Shown: piece after piece, positions 49,147-58,981 of the stretch | How the letters are laid out: each line of letters starts with the position of its first letter | How positions within the stretch are numbered: the stretch's first letter is position 1 | From: a virus | IMG/VR virus record: IMGVR_UViG_3300031785_000001 | Location: 1-58,981 of that record | Length of the DNA: 58,981 bases | Reading direction: 5' to 3' (one strand) | Notes under the pieces: generated by a model | Database searches by the model: none | Seen by the model: the letters and a program-made list of their open reading frames with translations, nothing else | What the model was told of the DNA's origin: nothing | Made by a program: the position numbers and the translations under genes

Positions 49147-52100
49147 CTACCATTTATTACCCCATCCTTTTTGCCATTCAGAACCCCAGCCGTTTTGTTT
49201 TTTCTTTCGCCCGGTTGGTTCTCCAGCTACTGCATCAGTAATACCTTCTCTCCAATCTCTTACACCACCAACGATTGGTATTCTAGTAGCAACAGTTCTA
49301 ACCGCAGTTCTTTCTTTAGCGTTGCTATCTGTGCTTCCTAGGATTGCATCTTTCACGCCACCCATGACATGAACTGAGTCTTGGAAGAGACCTACAGAAG
49401 GACCGCCAATGTTAGACATAAGTCTGTTAACCCCATAAGCTCCGTTGTCTGCTTGGGTCGCCGCGTTATGCGCAAGCTCTCCAAAAATTCCAAGACCACC
49501 CATATGCATTATGCCTTCCATGTACCAACCTAAGACATCATGCTCGTTGCCATGTATCTTTTCGTCATAACCCATAAACTTTAATGCGTTCCTAACTCTT
49601 ACATCAGCTTCTCTTTCTGTGTCTCCACCTCTAAGCTGTATTGTATCTTTTGCCGCTAGAGAAAAAGCACCAAAGGCAGGTCCAACACTTAACGCATACA
49701 TAAGAGGAGCCTTTCGCCCATCCTTTTTCATAGCTTCTTTCCATACATCCCAAGACATCTTTTGCATCATCAATGTAAAAGACTTAAGCTGGAATATCAT
49801 TGCGCCCCAAGGAGTTTGCGCCCACAAAGGTATGTCATTTTGATTCGGCTGGAAGATAGATTCATCAGCAAATCTTATTATTGCTTGTCTTAACTCTTTA
49901 TCATCTGCAAATTTTGTCAATGCTTCAGTAGAATCTAAAGACACTTTACCTTCATTACCTTCTGGTAAAAACTTCTCAAGACCATATCCTTTTAAATACC
50001 TATGAGCTTGTTTGTATTCAACGCTTTGTTTGTCAAAAGATACTCTAGGATTGTAATGTCTATTAGCTTTTGCCTGCATGGTCTTGAATGATTCAAACCC
50101 TACTGAGCCAGCGAACTTTCTGTTTAAATCCGTCCAAGGAGTTAGTAATGTTGTATTAAAGAAGGCGTTACTTAACTTACTACCTGTTCCGCCATACATA
50201 TAAAGCTGTCTTTCATGCAGAATGTTTTCTATAGCAACACCTGTGTTATACATGAAACGCCTATAGTCAGGGTCTCTCGCCCACTTACTTAAACCTTTAA
50301 CATAATCTTGCATTGAGCCAGACCTAATAAGAGGTAACACAAGGTCTCCAAGAGATGTAAGAGTTGTAAATCCTAATAATGATATATTGTTAAAACCTCT
50401 TACGGTCTTAGACATTTTCATTAATGCTCTGTTGTAATCAGCATCTTGTGGCTTCTTCATTGCTACCGCTAAAGACTTGTCCATAAATCTAAAGTCTTCA
50501 TTAGTCCAGCTAGGAGCTTTATCTCCTTTAAAGTCTTGTAGTGCGCCTAGTATTGCTTCGGCTCTCTTTACATAGCCTTCAGTTGGAATACCAGAACTAT
50601 CGACAGGAGCGACATCCATAAGAAGTTTTCTAGCAGAAGCTATTCCGTGTCTTTGATACTCTTCGACAAGACCATCAACAAATGCACTAGCCTCACCTTC
50701 TCTATTCAAGAAAGGCATGGTCACAGTATCGGTTAAATCGTACTGAGTCATATTGCCGTCTAAATCTAAACCATATTTATTCCAAGTAAACTCTCTTGGT
50801 GTTGACAATAATTTTGCTATGCCAGATTTACCATGTTCAGCAACATGCATGTAGTCATACCAAGCGTGGGAATTTATACCTAGTTTTTCTGTATGAGCTA
50901 ATCTTCTGGAGCTTCCCTCAAAATACTTAGTAAGCAAGAACTCTAAGTCATGCTCAAGAAACTCTTCCATATTAGCCATATGGTTAGGGTATTTTTCTAA
51001 CTCTATAACTCGGTTGTAATCAATGGCGTCTGATGTTGGGTTACGAGAACCTCCTCTATGAGGAATAAACACACCATCTGAACCTTCACCAGCTAAAGTT
51101 TCATACATCCTTCTAGCAAACTCTTGAGCGTCTGCTTCATTAACCATCTTACCGAAACCAGCTTGCTCATCTATATAGTATTGCCTCATACCTTCTAAGA
51201 ATTTACCTCTATTCTTATCTATAGCTTCTTTGTTCCAGACTTGAGGTAAATAATTTTCTCTTCTTCCCACCATAATTCCAGCTTGGGTTAAAGATTGATG
51301 CTCTGTTTCAAAAGCATTTCTTACATCATCATAGATTTCTAATTCTTGTTTACTTAAAGCAGAATGTTGTCTTGAGCCATCACCGTTCCTTAAGGCTCTA
51401 ACTATTCTTTGATAACTTTCAGGCTGTGTGTCACGAGTAAAGAATTGTCTTGGACCTCTTCTGTACCAAGAGTTTATTCTTCCGTGAGCGTCTGGAAGTT
51501 TCCTTAACTTTTCTTGTATTGGGAAAAACTTACCAGCAAATTTCTGCTGTACATCTGAGAAGTGCTGTTTGTACCAATCGGCTATCCAGTTAGCACCCAT
51601 TCTTTTCATTCTTCCAGATTGAGAAGAGAAAATTTTACCAACCGAATTATCCTTAAGAGCCTGTTCTTCATTTGCGTTTAGCTGTCTGCCTTTAATCATA
51701 GACATCATTGCGCCACTAAGACTTGAGTCGCCACCAGCTTTTTCTACTGACTCTCCAATAAGCCCCGGATTAATTGCATCAAGACCGCCTAATTTCTCAG
51801 CCATCATTGCTTCAATTATTCCACCGTTTATAGCTTTAGGAATACCAGCTTCTGGGGAATGATAAAGTCTTGCGTCTGCCTCATTAAACTCAGCCGCGTC
51901 AACATGCTTTACATTAGCTGTGTCAAAAACCAAGACGCCTTTATGACTTACGAAGTCTCCTTCATATGTTTCTTGGTTTCTCATTTTAGGAGTGCCATCA
52001 ACATTTGTTGTGTTGAAGTGTGTAGTTATAATTCCATCATAACCCAAGTCTTCTAATGCTCCATTAAGTTCTGTCTTTGCTTGATGCATACCTCTGCCAG

Positions 52101-55100
52101 AATCTCTAAGGAGTTGAGTAAGAGCTAAATATGTATCTCTTCCGTTTGTTGGGTTAGATAACTTATCAGAAAATTCTCTTATAGCTTTAGGTTTAATGCT
52201 GTCTGTGGCTTGGAAGTATTCTAATACTGCGCCTACCAATCCATCAGATATATTATAAGAAGCACTCTTTTGGAAGTCGGCAGGATTCTGGACATTCACA
52301 TATAAAGGAATAACCAGTGGGTCAGTTGTAATGCCGTGCTTAGTTAGGTTGTCTAAAGAAGCCTGTTCCATTTCGACAAGCTCATCTAATTCTTTTTTCA
52401 ATACAGATAGTCTTGTCTTGTCTTGGTCTCCAACATTCTCAAGATAGTAAGCCCTTCTCTTAGCAGATATTTCTTTTCTTACATCATGTAAGTCTTGAAC
52501 TTCAAAAATTAATTCTTCTTTTATTTCATCTGTATTATTACTCTCCATGATAGCTCTGTGTTGAGATTCTGGAGTTGGCTTCTTTGCGTATGTCTGACTA
52601 GCAACACTTGGGTTGTCTGATATATAAACCCCCGGTCCATAAAAACCATTAACACTTGGGTTCAAGACAACATCTGGATTGTCTGCTCTATTAAAAGCAT
52701 ATCCGTTAGGTGTGCCGTGATAGAAAGTTATAATCGAATCTACTTTAGGATTGTATCCTAATCCATTTCCTGTAAATTCTTTTATCTTTTCTAGTCTCCA
52801 CTCTGGAGAACTTAAAACTAAATCGTTTACTGCATTGGTTGCATTTGATGGGTGTAAGGCTGGTCCGCTCTTAGCTATAGCATCAGACATAGGAGCAACA
52901 TTTGGCTTCTCAAACATATCGCCAAACATCACAAGTCTTCTGAACTCTTGTTTAATGCTGTTTCTACCAATCAATCCGTTAACAACATAAGCTACATATT
53001 CAACGGTTCTATCTATCGCTCTTTCAAATGCGTTCCTTAACTTAAGATTAGACACATCACGATTAAGAACTGAGTTTAGTAAGTTTCCTTTACTTACTCG
53101 CTCTGACATATATAAAGCTAGTTGCTCAGAGAACCATTCTTCGGCTAACAAATCTTCTAAAGATTCATTTGTGTAATCCGCATATTTACTTGCATACTGA
53201 CTATTAATTTTTGTTTTAATTATGTCATCAGCACCTCTATACAAATCTACTATAGCTTGCTTTTCATCAGGCTTTAATGCGCCAGACCTAATGACCATAT
53301 GACCAACTTCATGCATAGCATCAAAAGGTGTAGCCGTATCTTTGTTTAAGCCTATAGCAACTCTTCTTAAATCCTTTCTTAACTTATTAAACTCAGGAGT
53401 TTTGGTGTCATAAAAAACTGCCGCGCCAATTTTTGAAGGCTTTACTCCAGCTAGTTTTGCTACAGTTTCTGTAGAAATAATATCTACTTTGTCTAGGTTT
53501 TCTTTTTGAGTTTTATTAAGAAGGTTAAACATCCTATAACCAAGAGTTCTAGCTGTGTACTGAATCTCTGGGTCTCTGTGTGTAACATAACTAAGAATGT
53601 CTCTAATAGAAGCGCGAGCAGAAGCAGGTATGCCATCAGAAGAAGACACTCCAACGCTATCTTTTATTTCTGTTTCTATAACTAAGTTGGTCTCAGTAAA
53701 CTTAGGTTGAATTATTTGCTGACCTGTAGACTTAAGACCTTTGTTAGTATATCTGCGCCTCATTTCATAACTAGCTTGGTCTATTTTTGTAGTGTTGTTT
53801 TCTGCAAGACCATTAAGCATGATGTCTTCTAATTCTCTACCGCTCATATTCTTCATTTCTGGAGGAATAGGAACAGCCCTTGCTGGAAGAGAAGTAGCTT
53901 TGTTTTTTCTAAGAAGCTCTATAGCAATTTGGTCGCCATACTCTGTGCCTCTATGCTCTACATAAAGTTTTCTTAGTTCTTCAAGACCAATAGACTTAAC
54001 CTCTTTGGCAGTCTTCTTATCTAATTTCTGGTTGTATTTAGAAGTTCTAGGTCTATCTTTGGGTGCAGTTTTAGCTGTCTTTAGTGCTTCGTTATCAACA
54101 GCTTCTACAGATTTTCTATTTTGATTCCTTGCTCTCTTAAGCGATTTACTTGAACGACTTCGTCTCGACTTCTTACTGTTGTCTAACTTTGGCTTTCCAG
54201 CTAAAGCACGACCTTCTGTCTCTGAGTACCTAGCTTTTAAAGTTTGTTCAATAGTATCTAGAGTATTAGACAAAGATGTCTTGCCTATATTTTTGTCTGT
54301 TACTTTTGCTGGCAATCCGTTAGCTGGTTGGAATACACCTTCATATCCGTTGTAATAAAAATCTCTCAACCTATCAGCAACTTCTTGAGGGTCAGCAACC
54401 TCTGTAAGACCATCATCTATATAATCATTAGATGTCTTGCCTTCTACTTTAGGACCAAGAATCATTTCATCAATATCATCTATCCTATTATGAATAAGTG
54501 CTGTTCTTTTTCTAAGAGGGATAAACGACTGAGGAAGTTTCTCATCTGGGTTTGCATTTATTCTTCTACCCAGCCTAATCTTTGGATTTGTAGATAGCAT
54601 TATTTTAACTAATGCTTTATGCGCTTCAATTATTCCATCAGCACTATCTCTTAAGAAAGCATCTTCTAGGTCTGCTCTTGCTAATGTGTATTCAACATAA
54701 CGCTTGTTAATATGTTTACCAAGTTCTGTCTTTGGTTTGGCTTCTACACCTAATTTAAACTCAGCCCTTTGTGCAGGAGGGAGTATCTTAGAGAATAAAG
54801 GCTCTAAGTCTGGGTCTATTTCTACACCTTGAGCGTAACGCTTGAAGATAGCTTTCATCTTTCTCATTACAGAGGTCCAGAAATTATCATCTCCAGAAAG
54901 ATGCCTTTGTCTTGTAGCCCATAATTCAAACTGATTAGCAAACAGTTCTGCTGGAGACTCAAACATATTGGCTATTTTTATTACGCCATCAGGGTCAACA
55001 GGACCAACTCTTCGCATAATAGACATGTTGTCTACGCCACCGCCATCAACATAATACTTCTCCATCCCCTTCCAGAATGTCGCTCTTTCTTGAGGAGTTA

Positions 55101-58100
55101 AAATATTAAGATAAGCCCAGTGAGCTACCTCATGGTATAGGGGAAGACTGCTTGGTACTTTAGGGTGAGGAGTTGAAGATAAAGCTACTTGTTCTCCTGC
55201 GTCTGTGTATTGAGTACTTAAATTATTTGCGTCTCCAGAATCAATAAATCTAGGACCAACAGTATTATCGCCGCCAAGTTTTTCTATGAAGTCTACAGCG
55301 TTTTCTATTTCTTCTGCTGAATACTTTGAGAACAACGACCTAATATCTTCTACAGACCTAGCTCTAATGTTGTCTGGTTGCACATAACCTTCAGGAACTA
55401 TCTCATCCATAAGGCTATAAATTTCAGAAAGTCTTGAAGCATGCTCTCTGTGGTATTCAACAGTAGGCATCCATTCGGCTGTCTCCATATCTCTACTAAA
55501 TTGCTGTAAATCAGAAGCAGTATTTAATTCTCTTGGATTATCTGGATTAGCTTCTCTCGCAACTTTTTGTAGTGCTTGGAAAGATTCTCTTTCTTTTATT
55601 TCGTCTGGAATAATTCTTTCATGCAAATCTAGTATGTTCGTAGGCTCACCTACACCAGTTGCATCTCCAACATATAGCCTTTGACCTGCTGGTCTTGCGC
55701 CTTCCTCTGCTGGTAAGGATTCAAACAGCGCACTTAAGACTCTAGCATTTGAAGTCCAATCTTCTTTCGGTGCGTATTTAAACTCCCAATTATCTGGGTC
55801 AGATTTAGGTCCACCTTTCTGACCTATAATAGCTGTAATGTCTTTACCATCTTCAGCTTGTTTGCGGTTAATCATCCTTACATCAGTAGGGTCTATTGTG
55901 CTTCTTGCGATAAGAAGTTTGTCTCCCTTTGAAACAGGTTGATGTAGTTTAGGTGTCTCTGTCTCAACTGGAGCATCACCTGAGCGTTTCTTAGTAACCC
56001 TAAGTAATTCCCTAAATTGGTCTAGAGCTAATTCTGGCTCTCCATTCTCAGCAATAGTAAGAATCTCTCGGAGCTTAGTAGCATCTGTATTAGGAGTAGG
56101 CTCTGGTGCTGATTCAGTACCAAGCTCTGGTGCATTATCCCTAACGACTTGAGGTTCTTGAAGTTTCCTTTTTGGCTCCCCTCCTTCTCTTACTTGCACG
56201 GCTAATTCTTGAGATTCGTATGCTCTCTTTGTAACTCCATCAGCATAAAGAGTTGTCCCAGCAGGAACTTCTTTAATACCATTTGCAGTTATTACTCCCC
56301 TCATTGGATGAGTTGTAACAAAAGGAACTATGTCTGGTCCTGCTTTGCCGTCACCATAAGCCACAGCGTTCTGTGCTTTTATAAGAGCTTCATCAAAAGC
56401 AAACTCTGTCGGATTAACAGCGTCTATTGTTCCGTGCTTGGTGGTTCTCCTCATAAAGGATTGGATTCTTCCAGCAGAAGTTTTACCAGCACTTCCTACA
56501 AAACCAATATCTTTGTCGGAGGCAAAGATATTTGCTTGTTCTATTCTTTCACCAGTCCCTCTAACTGGAGTTGGGTCAACCTCAGACACCCTAAGAACAT
56601 TGTCTGTAGCCATTCTTTCTGCTACCAAATCGCTTATGCCCGGATATTGTTTCTTAATGATTCGGGTTTGTTTTTTAATAGCTTTTTCTTGCGTCTTGGT
56701 TAGCTTGATTTCCATTCTCTGCGAACCGCCAGTAGGCGCATTTATGTGCAGAGCATCAAACAAAGCCAGTATGTCGTCTGTAGATACTGGAGTTCCTCTT
56801 GCGAGAAGTGCTACTCCTCTTCTTAAATCTTCGGTAGGAATCTCTCCTAAATCTTTTAGCTCATCAAGTATCCCAGACAATTCGTCTTGAACTTGAGTGG
56901 CATAGGCACTAGGCTCTCCTCCTTTTTTAACTTCAGCATTAACTGTAGCTTTCGTTATCTTCTTACTTTTTCCTCTAGGTTTTAAGGCGTTAGGGTCTAT
57001 GCCATTCATTAAGGCATGACCTTTTACATCATCTTTAATTGAGAATATTTCTTCTGGTACGGAATCTTCTACTAGATTACTGGTTTCATTAACTTCCACA
57101 TCCGTCTTAGGCATAGCCTCGTCTGTGTCTACAGTTTTCTGTATACCAGTTAACTCTTCATCATAAGCCTTTAATGTATTGTTAGTTACTTGCTTAGGTT
57201 TCTTCTTGCTTCGGCTTAATGGTAGAGGATTTTCAGTGTCGTTAATTCTTGCCCTGAAGTCTTCTTCTGTAACTCCGTGTTTTGCAAAAATCCTTTTAGC
57301 TTTTGCGCCAATTCCTGCTGTTGAATAGGGAACAGGTGCGTCATCTTCTATAACTTTAGGAATACCTGTGTCGGTTGTAGTCGCCCCTGCGGTTTCAGGA
57401 GAGAGAGGTTCTGTTGTTCCTGATTCCGCAGGGACTTCAACTACTTCAGCTTCACGGTTTAGGGAGGAATCAGCCGACCCTTCATTCGACTGAACTTGTG
57501 AAGCGTCTGTGGTTGCCTCTGCACTTGCGCCATCTGCACGAGTGACTAATTCTTCTCCGTCTGGACCATCAACACCATTTACCGCCGCTCTCCAATCAGC
57601 ATAATCATCTTCAAACTTAGATACTCTAGCTTCTCTTTGTTTGATTTTAGCGGGGTCTTGTTCATCTACATTAAAACCAACAATCTGCTCTTGTTCTGTT
57701 TTAAGTCTTGCAGACATTTGTCTTAGTCTACTTATTCTTTTTACTACTTCACTCTGAGCGACCCATTCATCAGAATCTCTTCCATGAGTCTGAGCAACTT
57801 TATCTAATTGCTCTCTAGCATCTCTTAATTTTTCAACTAATAAATCTTCTTTAGCTTTGAAGTCCGCTTCCTCTACAGAAACCTCCTCTACAACTTCCTC
57901 AGCTTCTGTCTCAGGAGCCTTAGCGTCTTCGTCTATCTTTGCCTTAGTTTGCTCAACTAAATCTTCTGGAGTAGTTCCTGCTCTCTCCATAGAAACTACA
58001 TCATCAGCTTTCCAGCCAAGTGCCTCGGCTTCTTGTACTGGCTTTAATGCGCCTCTTGTTCCTACCGCACCACCGACACCACCAAGACCACCACCTATTA

Positions 58101-58767
58101 CACCGCCTGCGACTCCTCCGACTGCTGTAGATAATCCAAGTTCTCCAAGACTAAACTCGTCTCTAAGACCAATATTTTTTTCTGTTATTTGGTGGGCTGT
58201 ATTAACTAGACCTTCTTGACCAGCACTAATACCGCCTTCAATTATTGCACCTCTTTTTGCACCAGCTTTTACGCCAGCCCATGTAGTATTTTTCCCAGCC
58301 GCGTAAGCCGCTCTAGCCGCTTGACCAGCAGTTGTGAATCCTTTTACTGGAGCTATAAAGTTTGTTGGGTCAGCAACCATTGCTGGTACTGCGTCTTTAA
58401 CAAACTCCCATGTTCCCCTACCACCTTCTTCCCAGAAATCTGGGGAAGCGTTATATACTTGAGCTATTCTATTGGCTCTTTCTTTCTGCTCTTTGCTGTA
58501 TCCGCTAGACTGATATGCTTCTTTACCAGCAGAGAAAACATTTAAGAACTGCCATGTCTTGTCTGAGTAGAGCTTATCTACTAAGTCTTCGTCTGAAAGG
58601 TTGTGGGTGTTTTCGCCTTTTTCGTAATAGAAATCACGAAGGTCTTTAAGAAATCGAGGGTCTGACATAGCGTTTCTAGGGTTAGAAACAACTTCAGATA
58701 CATAATTCCCTGCCGAATTATTATTGCCTATGTCATTTTCGCCATAGACTAAATTAAATTTACTCAT
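49147..58767 (-). CDS. Giant polyvalent internal virion protein, 3206 aa
   Basis: About 16% of the genome. From the N-terminus: a helical region; a Gly/Val-rich hydrophobic stretch (about 213-240); low-complexity acidic linkers (about 290-560). Next is a zinc-protease-like His1212-Glu-Val-Ala-His1216 and a second, His1819-Glu-Val-Gly-His1823. An ADP-ribosyltransferase-like domain of the polyvalent type follows (about 2010-2295: Phe-Tyr-His2017-Gly-Thr, Gly-Pro-Gly-Val-Tyr, closing Val-Leu-Val-Phe-Asp-x-x-Asn-Val-Lys). Last is a long helical C-terminal part (about 2300-3150) with hydrophobic patches. Such proteins are packed in the capsid and enter the cell with the DNA. It holds the T7 gp16 place. 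Confidence 0.85.
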   Translation of the reverse strand: MSKFNLVYGENDIGNNNSAGNYVSEVVSNPRNAMSDPRFLKDLRDFYYEKGENTHNLSDEDLVDKLYSDKTWQFLNVFSAGKEAYQSSGYSKEQKERANRIAQVYNASPDFWEEGGRGTWEFVKDAVPAMVADPTNFIAPVKGFTTAGQAARAAYAAGKNTTWAGVKAGAKRGAIIEGGISAGQEGLVNTAHQITEKNIGLRDEFSLGELGLSTAVGGVAGGVIGGGLGGVGGAVGTRGALKPVQEAEALGWKADDVVSMERAGTTPEDLVEQTKAKIDEDAKAPETEAEEVVEEVSVEEADFKAKEDLLVEKLRDAREQLDKVAQTHGRDSDEWVAQSEVVKRISRLRQMSARLKTEQEQIVGFNVDEQDPAKIKQREARVSKFEDDYADWRAAVNGVDGPDGEELVTRADGASAEATTDASQVQSNEGSADSSLNREAEVVEVPAESGTTEPLSPETAGATTTDTGIPKVIEDDAPVPYSTAGIGAKAKRIFAKHGVTEEDFRARINDTENPLPLSRSKKKPKQVTNNTLKAYDEELTGIQKTVDTDEAMPKTDVEVNETSNLVEDSVPEEIFSIKDDVKGHALMNGIDPNALKPRGKSKKITKATVNAEVKKGGEPSAYATQVQDELSGILDELKDLGEIPTEDLRRGVALLARGTPVSTDDILALFDALHINAPTGGSQRMEIKLTKTQEKAIKKQTRIIKKQYPGISDLVAERMATDNVLRVSEVDPTPVRGTGERIEQANIFASDKDIGFVGSAGKTSAGRIQSFMRRTTKHGTIDAVNPTEFAFDEALIKAQNAVAYGDGKAGPDIVPFVTTHPMRGVITANGIKEVPAGTTLYADGVTKRAYESQELAVQVREGGEPKRKLQEPQVVRDNAPELGTESAPEPTPNTDATKLREILTIAENGEPELALDQFRELLRVTKKRSGDAPVETETPKLHQPVSKGDKLLIARSTIDPTDVRMINRKQAEDGKDITAIIGQKGGPKSDPDNWEFKYAPKEDWTSNARVLSALFESLPAEEGARPAGQRLYVGDATGVGEPTNILDLHERIIPDEIKERESFQALQKVAREANPDNPRELNTASDLQQFSRDMETAEWMPTVEYHREHASRLSEIYSLMDEIVPEGYVQPDNIRARSVEDIRSLFSKYSAEEIENAVDFIEKLGGDNTVGPRFIDSGDANNLSTQYTDAGEQVALSSTPHPKVPSSLPLYHEVAHWAYLNILTPQERATFWKGMEKYYVDGGGVDNMSIMRRVGPVDPDGVIKIANMFESPAELFANQFELWATRQRHLSGDDNFWTSVMRKMKAIFKRYAQGVEIDPDLEPLFSKILPPAQRAEFKLGVEAKPKTELGKHINKRYVEYTLARADLEDAFLRDSADGIIEAHKALVKIMLSTNPKIRLGRRINANPDEKLPQSFIPLRKRTALIHNRIDDIDEMILGPKVEGKTSNDYIDDGLTEVADPQEVADRLRDFYYNGYEGVFQPANGLPAKVTDKNIGKTSLSNTLDTIEQTLKARYSETEGRALAGKPKLDNSKKSRRSRSSKSLKRARNQNRKSVEAVDNEALKTAKTAPKDRPRTSKYNQKLDKKTAKEVKSIGLEELRKLYVEHRGTEYGDQIAIELLRKNKATSLPARAVPIPPEMKNMSGRELEDIMLNGLAENNTTKIDQASYEMRRRYTNKGLKSTGQQIIQPKFTETNLVIETEIKDSVGVSSSDGIPASARASIRDILSYVTHRDPEIQYTARTLGYRMFNLLNKTQKENLDKVDIISTETVAKLAGVKPSKIGAAVFYDTKTPEFNKLRKDLRRVAIGLNKDTATPFDAMHEVGHMVIRSGALKPDEKQAIVDLYRGADDIIKTKINSQYASKYADYTNESLEDLLAEEWFSEQLALYMSERVSKGNLLNSVLNRDVSNLKLRNAFERAIDRTVEYVAYVVNGLIGRNSIKQEFRRLVMFGDMFEKPNVAPMSDAIAKSGPALHPSNATNAVNDLVLSSPEWRLEKIKEFTGNGLGYNPKVDSIITFYHGTPNGYAFNRADNPDVVLNPSVNGFYGPGVYISDNPSVASQTYAKKPTPESQHRAIMESNNTDEIKEELIFEVQDLHDVRKEISAKRRAYYLENVGDQDKTRLSVLKKELDELVEMEQASLDNLTKHGITTDPLVIPLYVNVQNPADFQKSASYNISDGLVGAVLEYFQATDSIKPKAIREFSDKLSNPTNGRDTYLALTQLLRDSGRGMHQAKTELNGALEDLGYDGIITTHFNTTNVDGTPKMRNQETYEGDFVSHKGVLVFDTANVKHVDAAEFNEADARLYHSPEAGIPKAINGGIIEAMMAEKLGGLDAINPGLIGESVEKAGGDSSLSGAMMSMIKGRQLNANEEQALKDNSVGKIFSSQSGRMKRMGANWIADWYKQHFSDVQQKFAGKFFPIQEKLRKLPDAHGRINSWYRRGPRQFFTRDTQPESYQRIVRALRNGDGSRQHSALSKQELEIYDDVRNAFETEHQSLTQAGIMVGRRENYLPQVWNKEAIDKNRGKFLEGMRQYYIDEQAGFGKMVNEADAQEFARRMYETLAGEGSDGVFIPHRGGSRNPTSDAIDYNRVIELEKYPNHMANMEEFLEHDLEFLLTKYFEGSSRRLAHTEKLGINSHAWYDYMHVAEHGKSGIAKLLSTPREFTWNKYGLDLDGNMTQYDLTDTVTMPFLNREGEASAFVDGLVEEYQRHGIASARKLLMDVAPVDSSGIPTEGYVKRAEAILGALQDFKGDKAPSWTNEDFRFMDKSLAVAMKKPQDADYNRALMKMSKTVRGFNNISLLGFTTLTSLGDLVLPLIRSGSMQDYVKGLSKWARDPDYRRFMYNTGVAIENILHERQLYMYGGTGSKLSNAFFNTTLLTPWTDLNRKFAGSVGFESFKTMQAKANRHYNPRVSFDKQSVEYKQAHRYLKGYGLEKFLPEGNEGKVSLDSTEALTKFADDKELRQAIIRFADESIFQPNQNDIPLWAQTPWGAMIFQLKSFTLMMQKMSWDVWKEAMKKDGRKAPLMYALSVGPAFGAFSLAAKDTIQLRGGDTEREADVRVRNALKFMGYDEKIHGNEHDVLGWYMEGIMHMGGLGIFGELAHNAATQADNGAYGVNRLMSNIGGPSVGLFQDSVHVMGGVKDAILGSTDSNAKERTAVRTVATRIPIVGGVRDWREGITDAVAGEPTGRKKKQNGWGSEWQKGWGNKW

Positions 58768-58828
58768 AACGGTTCTCCAGTTTTCCGCATATAGTAAAAA
58801 CTATTATATATATTGCTTTTGGTCGTCC
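58768..58828 (-). promoter_or_regulatory. Leader of the giant gene, with GGACGACC motif and TATAAT box
   Basis: On the minus strand the octamer GGACGACC (58821-58828) follows the TAG stop of the 686-aa gene (58829-58831) with no gap. A perfect TATAAT lies at 58808-58803, 12 bases past the octamer, so the octamer overlaps the place of a -35 element. The ribosome site of the giant gene is weak. Confidence 0.5.
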
Positions 58829-58981
58829 CTATTGAGGAGGCGTTTGTTCAAGCATCCAGTTTCTTATCTCTGATTGGTTGATTCCTCTAGGGAGATTGGG
58901 GTTTATACTGCTTAGAGGTATCTCTGGGTTTATAATAAAATCTGGCAATGCCCGTTTAGACCTCGGAGGTCTATTCGGGTC
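58829..58981 (-). CDS. C-terminal end of the 686-aa internal virion protein
   Basis: The last 50 codons and stop of the gene at 1-2035; bases 58855-58981 repeat 1-127. The frame runs into the TAG at 58831-58829 without a break, which confirms that the two contig ends join. Confidence 0.88.
   Translation of the reverse strand, partial: DPNRPPRSKRALPDFIINPEIPLSSINPNLPRGINQSEIRNWMLEQTPPQ
58855..58981. repeat. Terminal direct repeat, right copy
   Basis: Identical to 1-127. Removing one copy gives a circle of 58,854 bp. Confidence 0.95.

Noticed and set aside
54328-54597. Plus-strand frames inside the giant gene (also 56209-56703 and others)
   Set aside because: They are antisense to a continuous 3206-codon gene, with hydrophobic or patternless products and no ribosome sites.

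Overview
This window is one complete genome of a tailed, podovirus-like phage, read out as a linear contig. Its first 127 bases (1-127) are repeated exactly at the end (58855-58981), and a minus-strand gene reads straight through the join. The unit is therefore a 58,854-bp circular or circularly permuted molecule. The mix of genes points to an aquatic, probably marine phage whose host may be an alphaproteobacterium: an SU10-type capsid protein, a gene-transfer-agent-like holin, CobS/CobT-like proteins, 2OG-Fe(II) oxygenases and a 3,206-residue internal virion protein. The host assignment is inference. A tyrosine integrase and a Cro-like regulator suggest a temperate lifestyle.

Layout. On the circle, the minus-strand late block starts near 26.0 kb and runs down through position 1, across the join, and on to 47.8 kb. 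In order it holds small terminase, a membrane protein with an EF-hand, large terminase, portal, fibre and adhesin genes, two 2OG-Fe(II) oxygenases, scaffold, major capsid, adaptor and nozzle, a second fibre, four internal or ejection proteins ending in the giant polyvalent protein, and a lysis cassette (signal-anchor protein, holin, M15 endolysin, small membrane protein). The plus-strand block from 26.4 to 36.5 kb begins with a basic Ala/Lys-rich protein behind a pseudoknot leader. It continues with small membrane proteins, a YubB/Api92-like protein, the CobS-like AAA+ ATPase and CobT-like VWA/HExxH pair, and many small unknown genes, ending at a terminator at 36.55 kb. Integrase and accessory genes follow (36.9-38.7 kb), then a minus-strand cluster of small membrane, lipoprotein and nuclease genes and a primase-helicase (38.7-44.2 kb). 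Last comes a plus-strand recombination cassette: Sak4-like ATPase, SSB-like protein ending DDDIPF, and a PD-(D/E)XK nuclease (44.3-47.6 kb). No DNA polymerase, RNA polymerase or tRNA gene was recognised.

The most striking content is RNA. A type II hammerhead ribozyme with a full catalytic core lies at 27074-27148. A gene-free stretch of about 660 nt (28199-28860) is packed with perfect hairpins and looks like a large ornate noncoding RNA. An H-type pseudoknot (26361-26394) sits just before the ribosome binding site of the first early gene. A three-way-junction element with a 12-bp closing stem lies at 41655-41766. A motif, GGACGACC on the late strand, abuts the stop codons of three late genes and also lies in the early/late divergent region.
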